This document shows positions 27,644-35,083 of a stretch of DNA of 64,000 bases, piece by piece. Both the position numbers and the translations under genes were made by a program. Within the stretch, counting starts at the first letter, position 1. Each line of letters begins with the position of its first letter. The notes below the pieces were generated by a model. It saw only the letters and a list, made by a program, of their open reading frames with translations, searched no databases and was not told the DNA's origin. This DNA comes from Clostridium sp. MCC353 (lineage in GTDB: Bacteria > Bacillota > Clostridia > Lachnospirales > Lachnospiraceae): positions 27,481-91,480 of the forward strand of contig NZ_WQPN01000109.1 in assembly GCF_018785315.1 (NCBI RefSeq), given 5' to 3'.

Positions 27644-28774
27644 TTATACCACTTCATCCAGAAAAACGCCCTTCAAAGTCCGTATTTTCTTCATCCATTC
27701 CGGCCCCGCCTCTTCTGAATAGCCAAACAGCCAGGAAGTCAGGCGGCTTATGGACATGGAGAGCAGTTCGCCGGCCTGTCCTGCCTTTATGGATGCGGAA
27801 TCCGTGTTCACGGTTTCGCGATTCTTCGAATCCGTGTTCACGGTTTCGCGGTTCTTTGAATCCGTGTTCACGGTTTCACGGTTCTTTGAATCCGTGTTTA
27901 TTCTTTCCACCCAGGACGTTTCATGATTCAAATGCCACAGATAAACGCCATGGTTCTGCGGCAAAAACCGGTCTTCCACCGCCAATGTTACGGTCATTTC
28001 TTTCTCCCGGCAGTCATCCTTCAAGCAAATGGCTTCCATAAAACGCTCCAAACAGATAATCCGGGCCATGATGGCGGGTGTGGGGGCCTTTTCCTCTTCC
28101 GTATATCCGTTTTCGCAATAAAGCAGCCGCTGATCCTGCTTTTCAATTCCCCACCGGCTCTCAACCCCGATCAGACGGCCATCATCAAACAGCAGATTCA
28201 GACGGCCGTTTTCACTTGCAAGTTCCTTCAAGAGCAGTTCCACATATGCTTCATCCCGCCTGCAGTATACATCAAAACGGCTGGACAGCCATTTTTCCAT
28301 AAATGCGGCTGTCTCCTCCAGGGTCTTCCCCGCCTCCTTCCAGGACACGGCATTGACAAAACAGCCCTCCTTCAACTTCCAATGGGGCTGGTCAAAAATA
28401 TAGGTAAAATCAAACGGCAGATAAATTTTCTCATCTGCCGGCATCAGGAAACAAAATGGCATTTTTTCCTCGTACATATCCCCCATCATCCATGTCAGTA
28501 TCTCTCTCATATAACCGCGGTGGCGTCTCTCCTTATCGGTAGCTACGCCCACGATATAGTCGCTCCGCCACACATGGCTGCCCGCCTGAACCAGATAAGG
28601 GTTCAAATGGGCCATAGACACGATGATTCCGTCCTCCTCCTTTGCCAGTATCCTGTTTCCCTTTACCTTGTGGGAAAAATAATACTGATCAAAGCTTTCG
28701 GAGTCCTCCGGAAATGCCTGTTTCCACAATAATTCTGATTTATTTTTCTCATTCTCATTCAGATAACCGATCAT
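27644..28774 (-). CDS. GNAT-family acetyltransferase (Eis-like)
   Basis: A 376-residue protein. The acetyl-CoA loop is visible in VATDKERRHRGYMREIL at about residues 74-90, followed by PFCFLMPADEKIYLPFDFTY, as in Eis-type enzymes with an SCP2-like C-terminal part. An unusual insert of three and a half copies of VNTDSKNRET lies at about residue 290-325. The start at 28774 comes four bases after the stop of the DUF2156 gene and uses AAAGGATGAG, so the pair is coupled. The substrate is unknown. Confidence 0.85.
   Translation of the reverse strand: MIGYLNENEKNKSELLWKQAFPEDSESFDQYYFSHKVKGNRILAKEEDGIIVSMAHLNPYLVQAGSHVWRSDYIVGVATDKERRHRGYMREILTWMMGDMYEEKMPFCFLMPADEKIYLPFDFTYIFDQPHWKLKEGCFVNAVSWKEAGKTLEETAAFMEKWLSSRFDVYCRRDEAYVELLLKELASENGRLNLLFDDGRLIGVESRWGIEKQDQRLLYCENGYTEEEKAPTPAIMARIICLERFMEAICLKDDCREKEMTVTLAVEDRFLPQNHGVYLWHLNHETSWVERINTDSKNRETVNTDSKNRETVNTDSKNRETVNTDSASIKAGQAGELLSMSISRLTSWLFGYSEEAGPEWMKKIRTLKGVFLDEVV
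27798..27902. repeat. 30-bp tandem repeat inside the GNAT gene
   Basis: Three 30-bp units start at 27798, 27828 and 27858, and a fourth partial unit starts at 27888. They differ by only one to three bases and encode a ten-residue in-frame repeat. Copy-number change by slippage would keep the frame. Confidence 0.9.
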
Positions 28775-28778
28775 AGGC

Positions 28779-29696
28779 TCATCCTTTAAAATCTTTCTGC
28801 AAGACAAGATATTTTCTTGCAAAATCAATGGGGTTGTAGGACATTTTGGCCTTTCTCAGCCCTTCCAGCCCCAAATCATCCTCTCTGTTGACCAATTTGG
28901 CTTCCGGAAACTCATGGATTAAAAACTGCTGGTTGATAAACTGGTATAAACCGTGGATTTCAGGGTTCGCCTTTTCAATATGGATCACTGCCATCATTTC
29001 TTTTTCATTGTAACTTCCGATGGTAAATGCCTCAAGGTTTCCGTCAATGTAAACGCCACCCATGCGCACGCATAAAGCCGAGCAGTTTTTAAGGATTTCA
29101 TGGATTCCTTCCACTTCATAATCCAGATGTTCTTCCACTTCCTCACCCTTTTTATCTCTCCATTTGGTCAGGAAATTCCATACATCGTAGCGGTCGGAAC
29201 AGCAAAGGGCCCGGTATTCGAACCGTCCTTCATATTCCCGCAAAAATCCATTTAAATGGTTCTTCTTTTTATGAAGCTTTTTGCCTGCCAAAGTCCGCAG
29301 CGCCTGGGCGTCATAGAGATAATCTTTTAAATCCTCCTGCTCCGTCACCTGAAACCGTTCCGGGTCCAGATTCAGGTATTCCACCGCCTCTGCATCGGCC
29401 AAATAGATTTTGAATGGTTTTTTCAGAACTTGGTTAAAATAATCCACCATCATATTAAAATAGAAGGGGAGATCCTCTTCCCGGCACATCGGCATCGCGC
29501 TGTGCTCCTCTCCGTCCATGCTCATCAGCCACAACAGGGCCCTGCCTTCTACAATTGCATATCTTACATTATAGTATTCCCTCCACAAAAAGCTGTCCAG
29601 GAATACGCTGTCACACGTTCTGTTGCTTCTTAAATTAAAATAAGGCGTCAGCTTGTCTATATCGTGAGCATCCACTTTTTTAAAAACTAAGTTCAT
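28779..29696 (-). CDS. DUF2156 / phosphatidylglycerol lysyltransferase-like domain protein
   Basis: A 305-residue two-GNAT-fold protein of the DUF2156 family. Visible marks are CDSVFLDSFLWREYYNVRYA, KKLHKKKNHLNGFLREY and LVNREDDLGLEGLRKAKMSY. It lacks the membrane part of MprF, so it is soluble and its acceptor is unknown. It is followed immediately by a GNAT gene; the pair recurs in Lachnospiraceae (from memory). Confidence 0.87.
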   Translation of the reverse strand: MNLVFKKVDAHDIDKLTPYFNLRSNRTCDSVFLDSFLWREYYNVRYAIVEGRALLWLMSMDGEEHSAMPMCREEDLPFYFNMMVDYFNQVLKKPFKIYLADAEAVEYLNLDPERFQVTEQEDLKDYLYDAQALRTLAGKKLHKKKNHLNGFLREYEGRFEYRALCCSDRYDVWNFLTKWRDKKGEEVEEHLDYEVEGIHEILKNCSALCVRMGGVYIDGNLEAFTIGSYNEKEMMAVIHIEKANPEIHGLYQFINQQFLIHEFPEAKLVNREDDLGLEGLRKAKMSYNPIDFARKYLVLQKDFKG

Positions 29697-29800
29697 ATTT
29701 CTTCCTTTCTTCTTATGCTGCTTTTCCTGCCCAAGCGCCCGGAAACATTTTTCCTAAAACCCCTGTCCGCATCCATCGTTCCGGTAAACCGGTTCACGCT

Positions 29801-29966
29801 CTAGAGTGTGTTTGAAAATTGCTTTCTGGCAGCTGTGCGTCACAGTTTGTGGGAGATTTGTTCCGAATGAGGGAGGCGTAGCGGGCTACGTTGACCGAAT
29901 TCGGGGCAAATATACCGCAAAGTGGGGCGCGCAGATGACGGAAATGAATTTTCAAACACACTCTAG
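29801..29966. mobile_element. MITE with 20-bp terminal inverted repeats
   Basis: CTAGAGTGTGTTTGAAAATT at 29801-29820 is matched exactly by its complement at 29947-29966. Each end carries TA just inside the outermost base, which fits TA-target insertion of IS630/Tc1-mariner type MITEs. The 166-bp element encodes no convincing protein. A related truncated copy lies at 57060-57166. The rest of 29697-29980 has no gene. Confidence 0.75.
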
Positions 29967-29980
29967 TTCTAAGTATGCCC

Positions 29981-31198
29981 CTAATAATTTAAGATAACTC
30001 TCCACACTTCTTTATTCTTGTTCCAAATCTCCTGAAACTGTGCCGGATCAACCGGCGAAGTATCTCTTCCCACCTCTATGGTCAGGCTGGGAATCCCTTT
30101 TTTGGAAATCGCCCAATCCTTATATCCGGCGGGGTCCAGATTCTGGTAATTGGCGTCCAGAGGATATCCGGTGACCGCAGAAACAGCCTGGGCCATGCCT
30201 TCGGTTCGGTCCCTCAGTTGGCCGGTTTGTCCAAAGTACCAGTAAATAACGCCGCCCTGGGTATGGTAACTTACCGTTTTAACAAAATTATAGGAATTGG
30301 TGAGCTGGATGAGAGCCGCCGATTCCGGTATACATCCCACCGCTTCGCCTTTATAACGGTCGGAAGACACCTGGGATGGGCCGCCGTAATCTTCCCAAAG
30401 AGCGTCAAAATTTCTGTTCACATCCACCCCCTGGGCGTTGGCCTTCCATCTTCTCAGATAGGAGTTCATATCGGAAGCGCCGTCCAATTGGCTGATTACC
30501 TGTACCATATCCTTTGTTTCCTGTTTATTTAATTTGTCCAGGCCAAACTGGCTGATGGCAACTCCGTCAGGGTTGATCATAGGGATCACATGGATCACTG
30601 TATTTTCCAAATACTGCCTGCTCTCAGCCGGATTCTGCAGAAATGCCGCCGCCTGTTTCATTACGAGCTGGGTCGTGATATATTCTCTTGCGTGAATGGA
30701 TGCATTGATCATAACATGGTTAGGAGCATTGATATCCCCAATTACCATATCATAAATTTCTCTTCCGTCAAAGGTTTTTCCCAAAGAATTTACTGTAATT
30801 AATTGGGGAAATGCCTGCTCCCACAGCTTCATATCATGCTCCATATCCTCATAGGAATATAATACAGGATCTTTATCCACTATAATATCTCCCAAATCAA
30901 CTGTTGATGCTGTTTCCGTGTTCGCGAAGCCTTTTCCTGCCGCCGCATCACTTTGCTCCACATCCGCCCTTGTTTCCGTACTGATTTCCGTCTCTTTTTT
31001 CTCCAGCCCCGCCGTAGTCTCATCCAGAGCTTCTTTCGTGTCTTTTTTATTATCCATTTTCTTGCTTTCCGCCGCCAGGGCCGTAACCCGGACATCGGCA
31101 CGGGAGCTCACAAAAGCCACCGTGCCGATGCATACACCGGCTGTAACCGCCACCGCAAGGATGCCAGCCGCTATCATCTTTTTTTGTCCTTTATCCAT
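29981..31198 (-). CDS. membrane-anchored M14 zinc carboxypeptidase
   Basis: A 405-residue metallopeptidase with an N-terminal anchor (about residues 9-31) and a charged linker to about residue 105. The M14 domain has HxxE zinc ligands in SIHAREY near residue 166, INPDG, VDVNRNFD, the third ligand in VSYHTQGG, and the catalytic Glu in LTIEVG near residue 378. It should act outside the membrane on peptides or on peptidoglycan stem peptides. It begins one base before the stop of the SH3-domain zinc-ribbon protein (TAATG), so the two are coupled. Confidence 0.9.
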   Translation of the reverse strand: MDKGQKKMIAAGILAVAVTAGVCIGTVAFVSSRADVRVTALAAESKKMDNKKDTKEALDETTAGLEKKETEISTETRADVEQSDAAAGKGFANTETASTVDLGDIIVDKDPVLYSYEDMEHDMKLWEQAFPQLITVNSLGKTFDGREIYDMVIGDINAPNHVMINASIHAREYITTQLVMKQAAAFLQNPAESRQYLENTVIHVIPMINPDGVAISQFGLDKLNKQETKDMVQVISQLDGASDMNSYLRRWKANAQGVDVNRNFDALWEDYGGPSQVSSDRYKGEAVGCIPESAALIQLTNSYNFVKTVSYHTQGGVIYWYFGQTGQLRDRTEGMAQAVSAVTGYPLDANYQNLDPAGYKDWAISKKGIPSLTIEVGRDTSPVDPAQFQEIWNKNKEVWRVILNY

Positions 31199-32388
31199 TA
31201 ATATTCCTCCAAATAGGATGCCAGGGCATATCCGGTATTTCCATTATAGATCACCTTATAAAAGCCGTTAGAGGATGTTTCCACATAGCTGACCGCAGAT
31301 CCCAGAGGAATCTGGCAGATCTCACTGGCTGATGTTGAGGGACTGGTTCTAAGCGTAATGCTTTCATTGCAGTTTACCACATAGAACGTACGGTAAACGC
31401 CCGTATTGCTTCCCGAATTTCCTGTTGTACTGGGTTTATCCTGGCTCAAATAAGATGCCAGACCATATCCTGTCTTCCCATTATAGATAATTTTATAAAA
31501 ACCGTTGTCCGCTGTTTCCACATAGCTGACCGCAGAACCCAGAGGAATCTGGCAGATCTCGCCGGCTGATGTTGAGGGGCTGGTTCTAAGCGTAATGCTT
31601 TCATTGCAGTTCACTACATAATATGTAACGTAGGAAACATTAGCCGCCATCGTTGCAGGCATCGTTGAAGCCGCGGTGGTTTCCGGATAGGTCCAATCCG
31701 CCGCAGAACCGGAGGACGCCTGGGACTGGGCAAAAACAGGAGTTGATTCCGTTTCCGCCGCTGATGTCTGAGAAGCGGAGGACGCCACAGCAGAAGTCTC
31801 CACAGCGGAGGATTCCGCGGCAGAAGATTCCACAGCAGAGGTTTCATCGGCAGAGGTTTCATCGGACGTTTTAGTCTCATCTTCATCAGATGACTTCTCA
31901 TCCTCTTTTTCTTCTTTTCCTGAATCTTTTTCAGAAGTTTTGCTGTCCTCCTCTTTCGCCACCCCGATTCCCGCAGGGTCTGACGCCGGTTTCCTCATAT
32001 TAACAGCCACAAATGCCCCCGTACCAATCACCATCAGGGCGATCAGCACACAGCACACAATGATAAACGGTTTTGCGCTTTTCTTCTTTTCCGGCTGCGG
32101 AGCCGGCTGTCTCTGCGGGGCTGCCTGTCCTTGCGGCGCCGCCTGCCTCTGCGGGGCTGCCTGCCCTTGCGGCGCTGCCTGTCTCTGCGGCGCTGACTGC
32201 CCTTGCGGCGCTGCCTGTCTCTGCGGCGCTGACTGCCCTTGCGGCGCTGCCTGTCTCTGTGGGGCTGCCGCTTTCCGCCCGGAATCCGGCCCTGCCGGAT
32301 CCGCCTGTCCGGCAATTACATTGCCGCATTTCGTACAGAATTTAGCGTCATCCCTCAATTGAGCTCCGCATTTACTGCATATCTTCAT
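31198..32388 (-). CDS. zinc-ribbon membrane protein with two SH3 domains
   Basis: A 396-residue protein. The N-terminal zinc ribbon (CSKCGAQLRDDAKFCTKCGN) is followed by a Gln/Ala/Pro repeat stretch (units of APQRQAAPQGQ, about residues 40-95), a transmembrane segment (about 102-125), a Ser/Thr/Glu-rich stalk and two nearly identical bacterial SH3 domains (NCNESITLRTSPSTSA). The ribbon lies inside the cell and the SH3 domains outside, where they may bind peptidoglycan. The repeats are visible at DNA level. Confidence 0.85.
   Translation of the reverse strand: MKICSKCGAQLRDDAKFCTKCGNVIAGQADPAGPDSGRKAAAPQRQAAPQGQSAPQRQAAPQGQSAPQRQAAPQGQAAPQRQAAPQGQAAPQRQPAPQPEKKKSAKPFIIVCCVLIALMVIGTGAFVAVNMRKPASDPAGIGVAKEEDSKTSEKDSGKEEKEDEKSSDEDETKTSDETSADETSAVESSAAESSAVETSAVASSASQTSAAETESTPVFAQSQASSGSAADWTYPETTAASTMPATMAANVSYVTYYVVNCNESITLRTSPSTSAGEICQIPLGSAVSYVETADNGFYKIIYNGKTGYGLASYLSQDKPSTTGNSGSNTGVYRTFYVVNCNESITLRTSPSTSASEICQIPLGSAVSYVETSSNGFYKVIYNGNTGYALASYLEEY
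32110..32265. repeat. Gln/Ala/Pro-coding tandem repeat
   Basis: Repeats built from 15- and 30-bp units (such as GGCGCTGCCTGTCTCTGCGG) encode alternating APQRQA and APQGQ blocks inside the SH3 zinc-ribbon gene. Confidence 0.8.
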
Positions 32389-32507
32389 CTCAAGTTCTCC
32401 TTTTTCAGTTCATTTCTGACTATTTCAAACACAGGAAGGAATCACGCCCACAGGATTCTCCGCCTGGGGTTAACCCTGCGGCATTTCCTCCTCTCCCGCC
32501 CAATGCT

Positions 32508-34598
32508 TTACTGCAAATACCCCTTTAATCTCTCGTAATCCGCAATAAAGTAGGCGTTGGCCCTTTCATAATCATTAAACATATTCTCGCTGAACGCGTC
32601 CGGGGCTATTGTCCCCTGATACCAGGATTTCTGGTTGAAATAATCCTGCAGATAAGTGTCCTTAAACATACGTCCCCGGCGGGCATAGATTTCATTGCGG
32701 GCCAGTCGGAGCTGTTCCTGGGTAAGCATAGCCAGGTCGGCAGCCGTAATATATCTGGTATCGCTGTCAAAGATAACAAAATCATTGGTAAATAACTGTG
32801 CCTGGGATACGGTCGCTTCCATATATACGGACGGCACAAAATCATATTCATTTCTGGCAGTAACCTGTTCGTCACTGTAGTTGACCGTTACGGATCTGAC
32901 AGCCGTTGTGGCATCCGGATTCAGGGTCTCATATTCCAGCAGATACATCTCCTTCTGCTGGCGGTAGATGGCGGAATAAATCTCCGACATATCGCTGATG
33001 TCATTGACATTGCGGTAGAATCCGCCGGTGCTGTCGGCGATGAAATCCATCGTATAAGTATCCAGGCTGGGATCGATTCCGATGATGAAAATTGGGATCT
33101 TGTAGCGGATCGCCAGCTCCGTGATGATAGCAGGGTCACATTTGCTCATATTATCATCGCCATCTGTAAATGCTATGATACATTTCGCGCCGCTCTGCAT
33201 TGCGGTCTGGTTAACCGCCACATACAGCGCGTCATAAAATGCCGTACTTCCGGAAGCGCTGAGTGAGTTGATAGTACTGGAAATCTGGCCATAATCGGAG
33301 GTGAATCCGATATTGGTATATACCTGGTCCGCAAATGTTATCAGGGATGCTTTATCGCCTATCTGGAACTGGATTCCGGAAAGGAAACTGTTCATCACAT
33401 TTTTAGCCGCTGTTAAAGCGCTTCCTGACATACTTCCGCTGATATCGCCTACCATATTGATATTCAAATTCTCCACTTCATCCAACTGCACCGCTTTGAT
33501 GATGGTCTTCTCCGTAAATGAACCGCTTCCCTCCATCCGCTCCGCCAGATGAAAGCTATCCGCCTTTAGATCATCCACAGCTTCGCCGGTATTCTTGTCC
33601 TCCACGCGGACATACAGCTTTACAATTGGAAATGTGGAAACGTCCACCTGCTCCACGCCCATGTCGTAATCCGTCTGGCCATTGATGGCGTCCACCACCT
33701 TCTGCCATTTTTGAAGGCTCTCGCTGGCGCCTATGTAATCGCCGGAATCCATTTTCTGCTTTACCTCGGTCTGGTAAGTCTGAATGATCTGCTTTTCCGA
33801 TTCATAAGCCTTGGACAGGTCCGCATTTACCAGGCTGTTATAGGAAGATTCCGCCTTCGCCTTATTCTCTTCCTGCAACTGGGTAATAAATTCATCCAGA
33901 TCTTTGCTCAGAGACAAAATGGAATCCTTGTCCAGGTTGTCCACTGCCTTCGTATATTTTTTCACCAGACTGTCGTATTCCGCCTGTCTGGAATCGTCCA
34001 TCACAAAACCTCCGGTTGCGCCGGACAGGGATTCCTGTTTCGTCTTCGCTTCTTCAATAACCGTATGAAGCTCTTCAATTTCAGCGGATGCCGTCTTCAG
34101 CTTTTCAGATAAACCGGCATAATCCTTTGTGGCTTTGGCCTGCGCCGCATCTTCACAATCGCTCATCAACTGCTTATACTCAGAAATGTTCTCATAAGAA
34201 TACTTTTTAAGCTGTTCTTCAACCGCCGCGTATTCCTGTTCAAACTGCTGTGTTTTCTTATTCTTTATCACCTGAAGCCCTAAAAATCCGCATGCGCCCG
34301 CAACTAAAATAACAACCAGTCCCAGGCATAGGAAAATAGGCCACAATTTCTTCTTTTTCGGTTCCGCCGGCCCGGGAGCAGGCATGGGAGCAGGGGCAGG
34401 CGCCGGTTTCGGCGCTGCCTGTCTCTGTGTTGTCTGCTTTGGAGGCCCTTGGTTTGCTGACGTTTGGTTTGCGGACATCTGATCCGGCGCAGCCGGGTTA
34501 TTCCCCGCCGGCTGCGCTTTCCTTATGATCTGGGTACCGCACTCAGGGCAAAATCCGGATTCCTCCGGGATTTTCGCTCCGCATTTTCTACAAAACAT
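32508..34598 (-). CDS. zinc-ribbon membrane protein with VWA and YARHG domains
   Basis: A 696-residue protein. Order: zinc ribbon (CRKCGAKIPEESGFCPECG, residues 3-21), Pro/Ala linker, transmembrane segment (about 86-108), and a long coiled coil (110-310). A von Willebrand A domain follows with an intact metal site (DISGSMSGS near residue 390, FTDGDDN), and a C-terminal YARHG domain (RNEIYARRGRMFKDTYLQDY). The VWA and YARHG parts would be outside the membrane; YARHG is an extracellular domain of unknown function. It belongs to the zinc-ribbon cluster. Confidence 0.88.
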   Translation of the reverse strand: MFCRKCGAKIPEESGFCPECGTQIIRKAQPAGNNPAAPDQMSANQTSANQGPPKQTTQRQAAPKPAPAPAPMPAPGPAEPKKKKLWPIFLCLGLVVILVAGACGFLGLQVIKNKKTQQFEQEYAAVEEQLKKYSYENISEYKQLMSDCEDAAQAKATKDYAGLSEKLKTASAEIEELHTVIEEAKTKQESLSGATGGFVMDDSRQAEYDSLVKKYTKAVDNLDKDSILSLSKDLDEFITQLQEENKAKAESSYNSLVNADLSKAYESEKQIIQTYQTEVKQKMDSGDYIGASESLQKWQKVVDAINGQTDYDMGVEQVDVSTFPIVKLYVRVEDKNTGEAVDDLKADSFHLAERMEGSGSFTEKTIIKAVQLDEVENLNINMVGDISGSMSGSALTAAKNVMNSFLSGIQFQIGDKASLITFADQVYTNIGFTSDYGQISSTINSLSASGSTAFYDALYVAVNQTAMQSGAKCIIAFTDGDDNMSKCDPAIITELAIRYKIPIFIIGIDPSLDTYTMDFIADSTGGFYRNVNDISDMSEIYSAIYRQQKEMYLLEYETLNPDATTAVRSVTVNYSDEQVTARNEYDFVPSVYMEATVSQAQLFTNDFVIFDSDTRYITAADLAMLTQEQLRLARNEIYARRGRMFKDTYLQDYFNQKSWYQGTIAPDAFSENMFNDYERANAYFIADYERLKGYLQ

Positions 34599-34621
34599 AC
34601 TCTGTTCCTCCCCTATTATGT

Positions 34622-35020
34622 TCAGTTCATCTTAGTGCCGCATTTACGGCAGAATTTCGGCGCGGCATCGTAGGTCTGACCGCAGTTCGGGCATACCAGA
34701 ACCGGCTGCTGCGCGTTCTCGCCCGCCCCTAAAATCTGCTTTTCGGATTCATTTAAACGAACCACCTCTTCTTCCTGTATGCGGATGATTTCCTGTTTTT
34801 CGTTGATCAGGTTCAGTTTTTCACTGATCGTTTCCAACGTCACGTTTCCTGTAACATTCCATTCCTGATATACCAGTTCTCCAATTTCCTTTTTCAGAGT
34901 TTCAATCTCACCTGACAACGTTGAAATATAGGTTTTGATCTTATTAATCTCCAAAAATGTGGAAGTTTTAACGTTCAGCATCGTTAAGCCCTTTGAAAAT
35001 GAATTTTTAATGTCTGCCAT
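34622..35020 (-). CDS. coiled-coil protein with C-terminal zinc ribbon
   Basis: A 132-residue soluble protein. A helical, probably coiled-coil region (about 20-90, TLKKEIGELVYQEW, IRIQEEEVVRLNESE) precedes a C-terminal zinc ribbon (CPNCGQTYDAAPKFCRKCG). It has no membrane segment, unlike its neighbours, and could bridge the ribbon proteins in the cytoplasm (inference). Confidence 0.78.
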   Translation of the reverse strand: MADIKNSFSKGLTMLNVKTSTFLEINKIKTYISTLSGEIETLKKEIGELVYQEWNVTGNVTLETISEKLNLINEKQEIIRIQEEEVVRLNESEKQILGAGENAQQPVLVCPNCGQTYDAAPKFCRKCGTKMN

Positions 35021-35083
35021 TGCCTTATCCTCCTGTGAATATAAAGTTTTATTTTAATTATATATACAGCAAATCTGCCGCAA

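Noticed and set aside
29806..29997. 63-codon open frame on the plus strand
   Set aside because: Almost wholly inside the MITE; composition reflects the repeat, and it runs into the M14 gene on the other strand.
32110..32265. Possible CRISPR-like array
   Set aside because: The repeats are contiguous, multiples of three, inside a clear coding frame, and have no unique spacers.
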